In this document: piece after piece, positions 22,701 through 33,689 of the stretch
Layout of the letters: the number at the start of each line of letters is the position of its first letter
How positions within the stretch are numbered: the stretch's first letter is position 1
DNA from: Isoetes taiwanensis
Lineage: Eukaryota; Streptophyta; Lycopodiopsida; Isoetales; Isoetaceae
Assembly: GCA_021234155.1 (NCBI GenBank)
Contig: JAJEKV010000841.1
Coordinates: 1 to 64,000 of the forward strand
Direction: 5' to 3'
Length of the DNA: 64,000 bases
Position numbers and translations under genes: made by a program
Notes under the pieces: model-generated
What the model was told of the DNA's origin: nothing
Databases searched by the model: none
The model's input: the letters and a program-made list of their open reading frames with translations, nothing else

Positions 22701-23240
22701 CTTTGGTTGGTGCCATACTTTCCATCCTTTCTAAATATTTGTCACTTCTAGGCCTCTTTGGGCACCTTTTGGTCGCTTTTTATGAAAGACATAGCGTCTC
22801 TTCCTTGTGATCAAAGGATGCTCATCGACCACCAAATCTTCCACATGGCCTTGGGTGGGCCTTGGGGTGTGTAGTTCAGAGGGGAAATCTAGAGTATCAC
22901 CATTTTTGTGTGTAATATATCTAATTGGCCATCTCTAACTCGAAGCTTGGGACTCCAGCCACGAGCACACAATGCAATCACTAGAGCTTCCACAGGACAT
23001 GATTGTATCAACTTCGATAAGAAGCTTCACAATGCCAACTCCAAGATGTTCATCTCCGACCTCTCATCATTCACACTATCAAATGGATCAACTGCAGTTA
23101 TTATACCCTCTGCAGAATAATGCCTGCAGTTTGCAAGGGTGCAACAAAAGGCAACCCATCTTCCTCCATTGGAGCCTAGGGCAATGGCCTCCTTTGGACT
23201 TCCCCTGGCTCCATTTTACTCATCTCACATGTTCCCCTCG
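22701..23240. other. Probable upstream part of the DUF7869-type element
   Basis: No clean frame. It is contiguous in composition with the transposon remnant and may hold its degraded first exon or terminal region. Confidence 0.3.
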
Positions 23241-23259
23241 AATGAAAAAGCTCACATTA

Positions 23260-23530
23260 AAACCATATAGCCCCAAACACCACAAATATGACCATATGAA
23301 CCATATAAAACCATACAAACATATTAAATATAATCATATTAAATCATACAACCATATTAACTAAAATCATACAACCATATTAACTAAAATCATACAACCA
23401 TATTAAAGCATACAACCACACTCATTCTAAACCATATGTAAACATTGTAAACATATATAACCATTGAAACTATTCAACCATTGAAACCTTATTAAATTCA
23501 TAAGATAACATATATAAACATATAACCTAC
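23260..23530 (+). repeat. AT-rich minisatellite with CATACAACCATATTAA units
   Basis: Irregular repeats of ACCATATTAACTAAAATCAT and related ACCATATAAA phrases. It marks the transition from AT-rich DNA into the GC-richer island B. Confidence 0.8.
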
Positions 23531-23779
23531 CCTTTCATATCTTGTCATGTCCACGTGGCGCCTCTTCAGAGGCTGAAACCGTGGCCATGTCAGCAATCCG
23601 ACCGCCACCCGCCATGGAGGGCATGGCCTACACGTGACAATGGTTTTTATTATTGCACTACGAGGGTTCGAGGTCGAGGGCAGTGCTTGCACCCTCTTCC
23701 TCCTCCCCGAACCATTCTTCCTCCCCGCTTTTTCTCGATCACTCATCCTCCCTGTTTCCTTAGGCAGCTTTACCGATCA

Positions 23780-24112
23780 GCGTCGATCGAACCGGCGATT
23801 CCAAGGCCATCTTATGACAGCCGGCTTTTGGTCGACGGATCGGGACGCTTCAGCCTTGAAGTTCTCGCCAAGCAGATTCATTGTTGGCGGGCGTTACCGC
23901 CGAGAAGAAAGTGAGGCCCTTTTAGTCTTTGCTTTTAGTTTTCTCGTAAGTCCTTTAGTGCATTTTTACTTATATTCACGTTGTTAGAGGCTCTTATTGA
24001 TCCCGATACAATTTACGGCCGAGAAATCCTTATTCACGCTTTGCCAAGCGACTATACCCACATGGGTTTAACTTTAAGCCTCCTCCTCATCCGGCAAATC
24101 TTCCGGGTATGT
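23780..24112 (+). CDS. Two exon-like blocks of an unrecognised gene (island B)
   Basis: Block 1 (about 23780-23909) reads EPAIPRPSYDSRLLVDGSGR and RFSLEVLAKQIHCWRALPP, ending at AAA|GTGAGG. Block 2 (about 23988-24112) starts after TTGTTAG and reads ALIDPDTIYGREILIHALPS and DYTHMGLTLSLLLIRQIFR, ending at GG|GTATGT. The protein-like composition and matching donors support a spliced gene. No downstream exon was placed; the next 600 bases contain palindromes. Family not recognised. Confidence 0.4.
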
Positions 24113-24469
24113 TTTTGTAATATCATACCTTTTTTAATCATTTTTCTGTCATTTTCTCCTTTTTCTCGTACTCTTCTCCTGCATTCTCTGTTTTTCTCAT
24201 TGATCTGTTTTACGTTTTTTTGCTATCTTTTTCTTGCTTGTGGTTGAATTGAATACATTGTATGCAGGCACAAGTGAGAATAGTGGTTAGAGTAGTAGCA
24301 AGCATCGAGATAGAACTAGGAATGTCTTTCTCCCAAAGAAGAACTAAGAATAGGAATTGCTTCACGTAATCTCCATTTCTAACTCACAAAGAAATCCACC
24401 GAAGGGAGACATGCGTAAGGGAGTGGCGAAGTTGGGAATACTTCAGCTTTGCCAGATCCGGGAAGCGGG

Positions 24470-25870
24470 CCTTCTTCTCGACTTCGCGCGAGTCGAGAAC
24501 TTCCCTTTCGCAGGCGAGAAGAGGGAGTGTACACTCGACTGTTGGCCGGTTGAGGGATTTCGACTTCGCTGATTCGGGATTGCACGCGCCTACCCAATGT
24601 CTTCACATTCTTTAGAACCTCTTTGCGGCCTTCTCGACTTCGTGAGTCGAGAATGTGATACCCCTGCCAATGGCTCTTTGTGCGTCGTGGGGTGCCTCCA
24701 CCCAGCCCGAGCCACTCTCCTTGAACCATGCTCATCAATATTGCGAAGAGGACTGGCTCGATCGGGTGGAGGCCTCGGCGACCAACCACAGAAGTTGCTG
24801 GCCGCTTTCTCGGCGGAGTGAGGAAAACGCAGCTCTAGTGCACTCTAGAGCTGGCTGCTTGACGGTCTTAACCACTCTCCTATCTTCCTGGGACATTGCG
24901 AAGGGAAGTGGTTTTTGTCTGTCTTGAGGCCAACCTTAGCAACCCATTCTTCCGTTTTGTGGTGTTGCGGGCCTCTACCCAATCAAAGACCGTCTCCTTG
25001 AACCATCTTGTGAATATTGCGAAGGGGATAGGCTCGATTGGGTGGAGGCCGGCGACTAACACCGAGGAGGTGTTGGCGCTTTCGACTTCGTGAGTCGAGA
25101 AACGGCGCATTCTTAAACTACTTAGAGCTGGGCTGCCTCAGCGATCTTAACAACTCTCCTTCTATCTTCCTCGGACATTTGAAGGGGAAGTTGTTTTGAT
25201 CGGGTGCTGAGGCCAACTCCCTAGCAACCACGGAAACCACGAAGTTTTCAGATGCATTCTCTGGCTCGCTGATGGGAATGCCTTTACTCCAACCCACTCC
25301 ATGTGTACCATCCGGAGTTCTCGATGGTTAAGGCATTCTCGACTTGAAGTCGAGAATATAGACACGGCCAACTCTCCGACAGGAAACCATAGAGCTTGTA
25401 TGCGCATTCTTCGGCTCGGAAGTCTAGAATGCCTTAACCAAATGAGCACTCAGGTACTAACCGGAGTTCGATGGTTAAGGCATTCTCGACTGCGAAGTCG
25501 AGAATGTAGGCAGCAGCTCAATAATCGCATTCTCTCACTTCGCAAGTCGAGAATCCTTTAGCCGACCAATTCTCCTCGTGGTATGGTAGCAAAGGGCCCC
25601 ACGACCAAATCGAGTCACTCTCCTCTAACCATCTTCGCCGAAAGTATTGCGAAGGGGAGGGGCTTTGACCGGGGTGGGAGGCCTCTACAACCAACCACTG
25701 TGGAAACCCACAGAGAGGAAGCCAAGGCTTGCATTCTCTACAAGTACCGCACTTTCTATTCTCTGTTTTTAGTCCCAAGTGCCTCTAGCACATGGAAGCC
25801 ACTCTCCTCGAACCATCTTCCTCGAATATTTAAGAGGAGTGGTTCGGACAGAAGAAGAAGAGGATGCATT
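24470..25870. repeat. Array of two interleaved hairpin repeat types
   Basis: Type 1 is the short palindrome TTCTCGACTTCG...AGTCGAGAA (24475, 24631, 25081, 25335, 25482, 25529). Type 2 is an 80-90 base imperfect inverted repeat with arms like GGCCTCCACCCAATCGAGCC. Good copies lie at 24689-24774 and 24970-25052; weaker ones at 24870-24930, 25140-25215, 25596-25682 and 25785-25860. The two types alternate. A third phrase, GGAGTTCGATGGTTAAGGCATTCTCGACT, precedes type 1 at 25313 and 25463. The central part of type 2 (CTCTCCTTGAACCATCTTG, AATATTGCGAAGGGGA) is shared among copies. Confidence 0.75.
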
Positions 25871-26733
25871 TGAACCGCATCTCCGGGCCTTAGTCCTAGC
25901 CCGATCTATGTACAACATTCCAAGTAAACAGTCCATGAAAGAACACACCTAAAAAGCGAACTGTTCTTTACCCCGATCCATTGTTTCCTTGCCGAGCATC
26001 TCTCAACCCAGAGAGTAAATCATCTCTCGAAGCTGAAAAATGCTGGACAAGGAAACGATGAATCCGGTCGAGCTTATCAGCGGTTCCATTATTTAAACAC
26101 ATACGGCATGTTCTACCTGTTTAAATAACATAGGCATCTCCGAAACTCACCTCTTCACGCGCGGTAATTCCTTGGGCCATCGTATCCACGGATCCCGCAG
26201 CCTCACCTAGAGTCTTTGCTTCTTCGTCGGTCTCTTCAAGAGTGTATTCGTGATCTAATACTTGTATCATGCTGCATTCTCAAGCAGATCCCCGATTCCA
26301 TGGCCAAGCAGTTGTAGAGTTCCTGTCCGGCAGCTCCTCCGCTTTCTACTACCTTAGCTCCGTGCTCATCGATCAAATCAACTGCTTGCAATAGGACGCC
26401 GGGTCAGGAAAAAACACATATGCAAGGTGTCGTTAGCGACTTACAGCGTCAGCGGGCGCCATTCGGAAAGTCGCTAACGGTCCCGATGCTCCCCCCCTCC
26501 GAACTCGAGGTCCCCAATGCCACGGGGAAGATAAACTACGCTCGGCTCACTTAGTCCCTTGACGTGATTAAATTTGAGGGAAATAGTGTTTGGGAGGGCT
26601 AAAAGCCGACCGTACGTCTTTGCACTTTAGCCCGCTTTTTTTCATAAATGATTGCATGTCCTTAACTTCAAATTAAAGAACACGCCTGATCTTTTTTACA
26701 TGCAGTCCTAAAACTCACAACGCTGGAGGAGAC
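25871..26733. other. Island B non-coding spacer
   Basis: No gene recognised. It holds small inverted phrases, for example TTGTTTCCTTGCC near 25980 and GGACAAGGAAACGATG near 26043, and GTCGCTAACG repeated near 26432-26479. Confidence 0.4.
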
Positions 26734-26755
26734 TTAATTTCTGAGAGGGTCAGAA

Positions 26756-27180
26756 GAGGATGAGAGGGCATCTCGACATGACTCGGCCCAAGAAGCAAAG
26801 CGGGAGGGGATGCTTCTACGGCCCGGCAAGAAGAAGAAGAAGACAAACACGGGTGAGCTCGAGGTTTTTCTTTTGTCGGAATACCTTAAGCGATCCATCA
26901 TTTCATCTTGCGGCATTCACCCCGGACTCACTGGTGATCAGCGGCGAACTCCATTCTTTGTCATCGAGGGGATGGAGACAGAGCTTCTTGAAACAAACAG
27001 ATTCTTGGTGGTATGTCGAGGTATCGACAAGTGGGAAGGAGAAAGATGTTTCTACACCAAAGGGACAAGAAGAGACTCAGGAGACAAGTACAAGAAAATC
27101 GGTGTTGTGCTCTCCGTCTCTGCGCGCATTCAAAGCATTTAACACTACATGTCGAGGGACGCGAGGAAAGAGTAAGTTCT
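26756..27180 (+). CDS. Unrecognised basic-start gene fragment (island B)
   Basis: A first-exon-like frame reads MTRPKKQSGRGCFYGPARRR and ends near 26851 at a donor-like ACG|GTGAGC. Alternatively the frame from 26810 stays open for 110 residues (LEVFLLSEYLKRSI, PFFVIEGMETELLETNRFLV, DKWEGERCFYTKG). The strongly basic start is typical of a DNA-binding or nuclear protein, but no domain is recognised. Neighbours are other unknown plus-strand fragments. Confidence 0.35.
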
Positions 27181-27409
27181 ATCACACCAAAAAATTAGCG
27201 GTTTCAAATTATTCTCACTCTTCCATGAGCAAGGCTAAGGGCAGAAAAAAAGGCGCCTTTAAATTGTCGAGAACCTTGGGTGGAAGGATCCGGAAGGGAT
27301 GAAGGAGGCCGGAACCCTAACATCGAGGAGCTTGGTATGGAGATTTCGAGTCGGGGAAAAAAGCATTCAATATGGGGAGCTTCACTTCACTGCGTTTGAA
27401 GACTCTACA

Positions 27410-27660
27410 ACACTCTGATGGGGAATGAAGTTGTGGTTCATACACAAAAAGTCCACCAAAAACAAAGATGGGGATGATGACACCACCGGGGAGGAATCGG
27501 ATGGCGAAGGAGGCGAAGATATGGTCGAGTCCCCAAACCTCGATCCGGATGATCGGATCAGGATTTCACAGAGAGGGGCCTGAGAAAATGGAAGCGTCTA
27601 GCTCGGTATTATCCGTTGGGAATATCACACAAAGGCTGCCATTTGGACATTAGGCGGTGA
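27410..27660 (+). CDS. Acidic unrecognised coding fragment (island B)
   Basis: The frame KNKDGDDDTTGEESDGEGGED followed by VESPNLDPDDRIRISQRG is acidic and low in complexity, as in nuclear protein linkers. It breaks at 27580 and may continue in another frame to 27650 and beyond. Not identified. Confidence 0.3.
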
Positions 27661-28072
27661 AGGTTTGCACGGGAGATGCCGTCTTGTTCACCCACGGAAT
27701 TTAATCCGGCACACATGTTGGAGATTACGAACCTGATGGTGCGACATCCTATTGCAGATCAATGCTGCGGATGTCATACCTTTTAGCGAATCGGCAGGGG
27801 TGAGTTGTTAAATTTGGAAGTCCGAGGAAGATCCGAAGGAAAAGACGCCCGTCAGGTTACGGGTTGTAGGCGGTCGGCATTGGTGAGGGCGGCTCAAGTA
27901 TTGTAGACGGAGAAGGAGGTGCCGCAAAGGATCAGGATAGATATACCCAGCGAGAGTGCAGAGTTCTTTCGGCGGGAGGCGCCCGACAACGGCGGCCGGC
28001 ATTAGCCACGCCGGAAACACAATAGCAGCGAAAGTGCCGCCACGTAAGGTAAATAACTCTCGAATCTTTCCA

Positions 28073-28450
28073 TTCGACTTCAGAAAGTCGAGAAAGCCCG
28101 CCATCCTAACGGTTTGCCGATTATCAGCTGGGGTTTCTCGACTCGCGAGGTCGGTTGAAAGGTAACCTGAGAAAATCAAAGGATGCGGGCTTTTCTCGAC
28201 TCGCGAGTGAAAACCCTTAACCGATAAAAGAAAATTAGACATTCAAAGGGACTTTCGACATTCGAAGTCGAGAAAGCCCCGCCATCTAACATTTGCCGAT
28301 TATCAGGGGTTTCACGACTTCATGAGTCGAGAAAGCCGGTAACACTGAAAAATCAAAGGATCGCGAGCTTTCTCGACTTCGCAGTCGAGAAAACCAGTAA
28401 AAGAAAATTAGACATTCAAGGGACTTTCTCGACTCATGAGTCGAAAACCC
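28073..28450. repeat. Two-unit array of palindrome triplets
   Basis: A unit of about 180 bases occurs twice (about 28073-28252 and 28253-28430). Each unit holds three TTTCTCGACT...AGTCGAGAAA palindromes separated by shared spacers: CCGCCAT.CTAAC.TTTGCCGATTATCAG, AATCAAAGGAT and AAAGAAAATTAGACATTCAA. A seventh palindrome closes the array. Confidence 0.8.
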
Positions 28451-28559
28451 GGGCTACTATTCTTGTTTATTAGGGTGTTTGTAGATACTTTCATGCTCGA
28501 CATTGGTACATTGTAATGCGAATGCAGCCCTTATCGACAGATCATACACGCTTAGGCAA

Positions 28560-28900
28560 CGATTGGAAAGCATTGGGTTGTCTCGGCGTCCTAAAGGAAA
28601 CAGGGGCTCCCTCGGATAAGTGGAAGACCTTTGAGAAACTATGAGATATGTTCTGGCGGAGGGACGAGAAGATGGCGAGGGAGAGGAAGAAGAGGAGAAG
28701 AAGAAGAGAACACCAAGGAAAGGCCGGGGAGTCTCTCTGGGACCAATATGACCTCATTCTTAGACGAGGTGGTGCGGGAGAAATGGAGGCGACATATGGG
28801 CTCAATGGACAAGAGGCAATTTGAAGGACGGCAATGGAGAATTTCAAAGCGGGCGGACCCCAAGTTGTTTGATAAGCGGTTCATGAAGAGGATCTGAGGG
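28560..28900 (+). CDS. Unrecognised charged coding fragment (island B)
   Basis: Two plus-strand frames overlap. One reads GNDWKALGCLGVLKETGAPS, DKWKTFEKL, a stop, then DMFWRRDEKMARERKKRRRR. The other reads TSFLDEVVREKWRRHMGSMD and KRQFEGRQWRISKRADPKLF. The highly charged helix-like composition suggests a coiled or nucleic-acid-binding segment. A frame change lies near 28740. Family not recognised. Confidence 0.35.
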
Positions 28901-29514
28901 GCCTCACGGACAAAGAAACGCTTGACCTACAAGGCAAAATCTTGGAGGGAACAATCACGCTAAGGAAGACCGGGGAGTTCTAAAAATCACGGGGCCTTAA
29001 AGGATTATGCCACAGTCCTAAAGCGGCAAGTAAGCGTTAGAAGAAGGCATCACGGAGTTACGCAGCGTTGCATCTAATGAATACCATGATTTTGATTATT
29101 ACAAGGAAAAGGCTGCCCTTGATGAGGAAGACATGAAGGAATTGAACCGTCTATGTCAACCCCTACATCAACATCAAGGCTGAAAGCGTAACGTCAAAAC
29201 CCTTCCTTTCCCTGAGCGTGCTATGGCAATTCTGAAAGGAAGCTTGGATTCGAGGGGTGGTCCCATTTAAGGTGACGATAGCTCCCCATTTCTGGTTACT
29301 TTGGGACACAAAGGGATTTGGTGGTGCAGGCGGCACTGGACCCGTGGCACTATTTGCCATCAATATGATCGAAGACCCCACCCTTTTTATGACAAAGCTT
29401 GCTTATAGAGCAGTGGTACAAGGCGTGTAATGCGGACATGACCGACCTGGATACTTCCGGTTTCCTTGTCTTTTGCATCTTAGGGGCAATCAAACAAGCT
29501 AGCTTTGTCTCCCA

Positions 29515-30136
29515 ATGGGCGGTGATATTAACTTCACCAACAAGATCATGCACTCCATATCGAACTTGATCATGAGTGCGAGACTTGGCTTGCCCGAAGG
29601 CACCAAGCTTTGCCAACATAGTTTTGGTTTTGATTTCAAGATCGTGGTCGACACGGATAAGTGGTGGTCTAGCGAGCATCATTATCTCGACAAGTTCATG
29701 ATCTCTCTCAAGAGCGGATGGAACCACGGAAGGGGCGGGTTTATGGAGGATGTTCCATCGATGGACAAGGTCAGCAAAGATGGTGCGACCCGGTCCTATA
29801 CATAGAATTCCTATCCGGCCAAGAGTTATCAAGTACTTCATAACCCGGCTTGGTGGGGAAGATCAAATTGTATGCGAAGTGGTACATGAATGGCTTTGTT
29901 CTCTCGGGGGGCTATCTTTGTTTGGAATGAAACCTATATCAGGTGGTTGGAAATAAGGACATGGTTGAAACCATTCGATCATACGGATCTGCTTCATGAG
30001 CATTTCAAGGGGAGGAAGACAAATGGAAGCAAGAAAGGCGGCGAGGGGCGGGGAGACAAAGGCGGCGGAGGCGAGGATGTCGAAGGTTTGGACAGAATCT
30101 TTGCCGAAAACATTATTGAAAAACGAGAGGAGAGGT
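29515..30136 (+). CDS. Unrecognised gene fragment, best coding candidate of island B
   Basis: The first frame (29515-29805) reads MGGDINFTNKIMHSISNLIM, GFDFKIVVDTDKWWSSEHHY and LKSGWNHGRGGFMEDVPSMD. The second (29890-30136) reads FVWNETYIRWLEIRTWLKPF, DHTDLLHEHF, a Gly/Lys-rich stretch and RIFAENIIEKREER. It ends at GAG|GTGAGT, a good splice donor. One frame change separates the two near 29805-29890. A palindrome follows directly after the donor at 30160. No known family is recognised. Confidence 0.4.
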
Positions 30137-30259
30137 GAGTTTACTTTGCTCTATCGGTGTTTCTCGACTCCTTGGCCGAGAAACGTTTCCTTTCAATACC
30201 TTTTCTTTTCATTCTCGATTTCGCGGTCGAGAAAACTCATTCCTTTCGACCGGATGTCA

Positions 30260-31120
30260 TCATTTTGGAATTCCTTCTCTCAACGACTCGCATCATTGTC
30301 ATTGGAAAGCATCGGTTCACTTCACGAGGAGGAGAATGCACTTCCCAAAGACAATCCCTGGCCGAGACACCGCTATGACCCGAAAGGACCGGAGAAGATA
30401 ATGATCCCGCATTTGGATCCCGATGAACCGGAAATATGGTCGGAGCAAACTCCAAGCTGGGATCCGGTGGTCCCACCAAGCTTGTAATATTTGGCGTCAA
30501 TGGGTATTAGCTGCGGTATACCCACGACAAAGGCGTCCCCGAGATTAACACCTCGTGAGATCCCAATCAAAAGCGAGCATAAAATAGTGTATCCGGGCCT
30601 AGAGCTAAAGGAAATTATTGAATGGTGCACGGAGCGGGATTGAAGTGGGCATATGGTCTTGTATGGCAAAAGAAAAATATTGTCAATGTTCTTGGTGTTC
30701 TCGGCATTTCAGTTTTGAAGTTCAAGTTCGTTTGGGGAAGCGAAGGGGGTCGAGCATGTGAAAGGACCTCGATCCAGCCATCACAAAGGGGAAGCCTATA
30801 ATGGTGAAAAATTTTGGGCGGGGTTTATGAGCAATTCCAGGACTATGGCAAACACAACCGCGCCGATCATAGACGACTCCTACAAGTGCTATCATAGCAG
30901 CAAAATACAATCTTTGCTAAGCCATATCGACCTGAAGAATATGAGGCGGATAGGTGGTTGTCCTTCGGACTTCATCTGTCTTGGCGGAATCCCTCTTTGC
31001 CATTCTTGTCGCCCGATGTGCTTACGAACTATCCAGAGCCTCCACGGAACCCGATCCGGAGAGCAAGCCGATCATGAAAGCTATGGACGACAAATACTTT
31101 GGTGAACAAGAAGAGTGACC
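30260..31120 (+). CDS. Unrecognised coding fragments (island B)
   Basis: Coding-like pieces in shifting frames: LPKDNPWPRHRYDPKGPEKI and IPHLDPDEPEIWSEQTPSWD (to 30487), EAYNGEKFWAGFMSNSRTM (near 30790), then AKPYRPEEYEADRWLSFGLH and LSWRNPSLPFLSPDVLTNYP (30917-31030). Proline- and tryptophan-rich composition is consistent. At least three frame changes make it a decayed gene or several short exons. Not identified. Confidence 0.35.
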
Positions 31121-31199
31121 TCGCTTTTCGGATAGTCAAATTGTGTGAATATTGTAATCGAGCGTGAACACATGTATTGACCATTTTGTAATGAATATA

Positions 31200-31510
31200 C
31201 TTGTATATTGAGTTTTGATGCCTTTCTCGACTCACGAGTCGAGAAAGGCATGCTTGTCGTGTTGATGAAACCATTTGTATGTTTGATTGTGTATTTGGAT
31301 GCAGCCACAATCTATTATGATAATGCTTGTACATTGGGTTTCACGGGCCTTTCTCGACTCGCGAAGTCGAGAAAGGCATCTTCTTGTGTCTCGTTGACAA
31401 AAGCATTTGTATGCTTCAGGTGTGTGATTGGATGCAACCATATTCTAATGAGAATGGTTGTACTTTTGACTTTTATGGGCCTTTCTCGACTTCATGAGTC
31501 GGAGAAAGAC
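31200..31510. repeat. Three-unit palindrome array with about 130-base period
   Basis: Palindromes at 31218-31251 (16-base arms, AC centre), 31347-31377 and 31480-31509 each follow a GGG/TG(C)CTTTCTCGACT start and are separated by related spacers: AACCATTTGTATG..TGATTGTGTATTTGGATGCAGCCA versus AAGCATTTGTATG..TGTGTGATTGGATGCAACCA. The period is 127-132 bases. Confidence 0.8.
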
Positions 31511-31639
31511 ACTACTTCCCGTCATTGGATGCGGTTGTATGGAATGAATGTTCTCCGTTGTAATTTGATTTTCAACATTCTTTTCTTCGTTTTGACTAAT
31601 GGCACCGTAATTGTTAATCATACTCTCCTTGCTCCGGTG

Positions 31640-32043
31640 GTTTAGGCACAGATCCGACACCGGCCGCAGATCCCCTCGGGCATCACGAGAGACCGCTCCG
31701 AGCGACGAGATCCAGCTCAAAGGCGGAAGAAATACCGCTTCCAGCACGGATCCGGTCCACGCTACACTCTTGCCCGGCCTTTGGGACAAGGTTGCTTTCC
31801 TTGGTCAGAGGTTGCTCGCTACACCACGGGGATAAAGAGCGGAAGAACAAAGAGAAAGTCCAGGAAGCTCAAGGCATCTTGCAAGCATTGCATAACATCC
31901 ACGGAGGTTGGGGAAGGAGCATATTCGATGAAAGGCTGCGGGAGGCGAGTGGAGAAGTCGGGTGGACAGGTCGGCCGGTAGCTCCAGAGGCACCTCCACG
32001 TGAGGCATTCCACACACTCTTCAGGTTGCCCCAAGGCTTCTGA
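31640..32043 (+). CDS. Unrecognised coding fragment at the right of island B
   Basis: Overlapping frames: QEAQGILQALHNIHGGWGRS and IFDERLREASGEVGWTGRPV end at a stop at 32041. A possible upstream part has RHRPQIPSGITRDRSERRDP. No domain recognised and coding status uncertain. Confidence 0.25.
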
Positions 32044-32561
32044 GGGCGGCATGAAGAAGCGCCACAAGTTAATCCCCTAAGGTGGACCACCTACCAAGAT
32101 GATGTAACTGTAGTGACAGCAAGACCGCCATGGTCTCTGCGTCCGATGTAAAATACATTGTATCTGTTCAATTTATTAATAAAAATTCATTTTCAACTAG
32201 ATCTTTGGTTTCAAACTTTAATGAATTTCCTTTGTTTCAGTTGCATTGTTTTTGTTCTCGACTCGCGAACCTGGGAAAACTGCAGCACAGCTCGGATTCA
32301 GAGTTTTATTCAAAAATTCGAATTAAGGATAGTTTTCGGGTCGGGGTGCTACTTTTTATGAAATTAACCGACTTTTGACAGATCCCCAACAATCTGATTT
32401 TTCAACAGGTTAGATAAAGTATTTCCAAATTATGATTGCATATTTGGATTCCGCATGATTAAATCAGTCAAGATCATATTTTAAATTGTTTAAACTCTGA
32501 TATATTTTTTTTGGCCAAAAAATAACATGTTATCGACTCCATAACTCCGTAGATAACTAGT

Positions 32562-33200
32562 CACTACCACCCCAAAACTGGGTCCACATGTTGTTTTTCA
32601 GTGTCTTTTTTGCAAAAAAACAACACCAAAAAACTACGTGTTGTTTTTTGTCCGGATTTGCTAGAAATGACGTGTAGTTTTTAGCAAAATTTTTATACAT
32701 GTAGTTTTTTTCGGAAAAATTCTACACGTAGAATTTTGTCAAAATTATCTACGCGTAGAAATTAACATGTGTTTCTACATGTTGTTTTTTAAAAATAGCT
32801 ATAGTTTTCAAGTGTTGTTTTCCTAAAAAGTAGACATGTCGTTCTCAATAAACTTAAAAGGTCCACATGTTGCTTTTAACTGTTGTTTTGCAGAAAAACA
32901 ACACTGAAAAACCACGTAAAGAATTTTGTCCGACTTTGCTAGAAACTACACGTAGGTTTCTGGGTTTTTTTCTTAGCTATGTTGTTTCTAAGTGTTGATT
33001 TTCACGAAAAATGATATGTGGTTACTCAAGAAAAGCTGTTGTTTTCCAATAATGTTTTTCTGATGAGAAGGAATTTTGATATATAGTTTTACATATAAAT
33101 CACATGTAGTTCTTTATAAAAGTAAAGACCTTTAGGTGTTGTTTTTCCAAAACAATATATGCCGTGGTTTTAGAAGCATAATAAAGGACGCGGTTCTAAA
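32562..33200 (+). repeat. CACTA-like terminus with GTGTTGTTTTT subterminal repeats (left)
   Basis: Starts CACTACCACCCCAAAACTGG and continues GTCCACATGTTG, then about 600 bases of degenerate GTGTTGTTTTT / ACATGTAGTTTTT units. The reverse complement of the start, with 4-5 mismatches, lies at 42150-42175, preceded by an array of complementary units. En/Spm-type CACTA elements have exactly this architecture: a short terminal repeat plus repetitive subterminal sequence. Confidence 0.5.
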
Positions 33201-33480
33201 TGACGCAGTTTAAAAATAACATGATGAATTGTTTTTTTTATAAAGGATGTGGGTGTAAAAACAAGATGATGATGTTGGAAAGAGGAAAACTTAGAAATAA
33301 CTCAATTTCATACTCAATTTCCTAACATATTTCCCCTTCGATTTGAGGGCTCCAAAACAACAGTCGATTTCAATACCTTAATCAAGATGACTCAAAATGG
33401 ATATAAAGTGGCTGCTTGAGTACCTGTAATGCCATTATTCCCACTTAACTGCCATTATTCCCACTATCTTATCCACAACT

Positions 33481-33689
33481 GCAACCGCTTTATTTGTTGG
33501 AATTATTGGACACTATAACAGTCCAAGCTTCTCCTTTACAAATCTGCCCGCAACCGCTTTATTTGTTGGAATTATTGGACACTATAACAGTCCAAGCTTC
33601 TCCTTTACAAATCTGCCCCGCAACCGCTTTATTTGTTGGAATTATTGGACACTATAACAGTCCAAGCTTCTCCTTTACAAATCTGCCCT
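33481..33689 (+). repeat. Three tandem copies of a 69-70 base unit
   Basis: GCAACCGCTTTATTTGTTGG...CTTTACAAATCTGCCC repeats at 33481, 33550 and 33620. The units are identical apart from one extra C. They read through in one frame (LELLDTITVQASPLQICP), but nothing suggests a protein. Confidence 0.92.

Larger units (their letters stand above)
23520..32300. other. Island B: GC-richer block with private palindromes and unknown spliced coding fragments
   Basis: By eye this block is richer in G and C than either flank. It holds about 19 copies of the near-palindrome TTCTCGACT...AGTCGAGAA (24475, 24631, 25081, 25335, 25482, 25529, 28073, 28133, 28192, 28252, 28311, 28369, 28425, 30160, 30211, 31218, 31347, 31480, 32255), which I do not see elsewhere in the window. 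Plus-strand coding-like fragments lie between the copies. The left edge follows the AT minisatellite and the right edge is near the low-complexity array at 32.5 kb. The whole could be one large mobile or viral-type insertion or a lineage-specific repeat; origin unknown. Confidence 0.55.

Noticed and set aside
24117-24247. Membrane protein (run of F, L, I) after the exon at 24112
   Set aside because: A good donor GTATGT precedes it; the hydrophobic run is a translated pyrimidine-rich intron.
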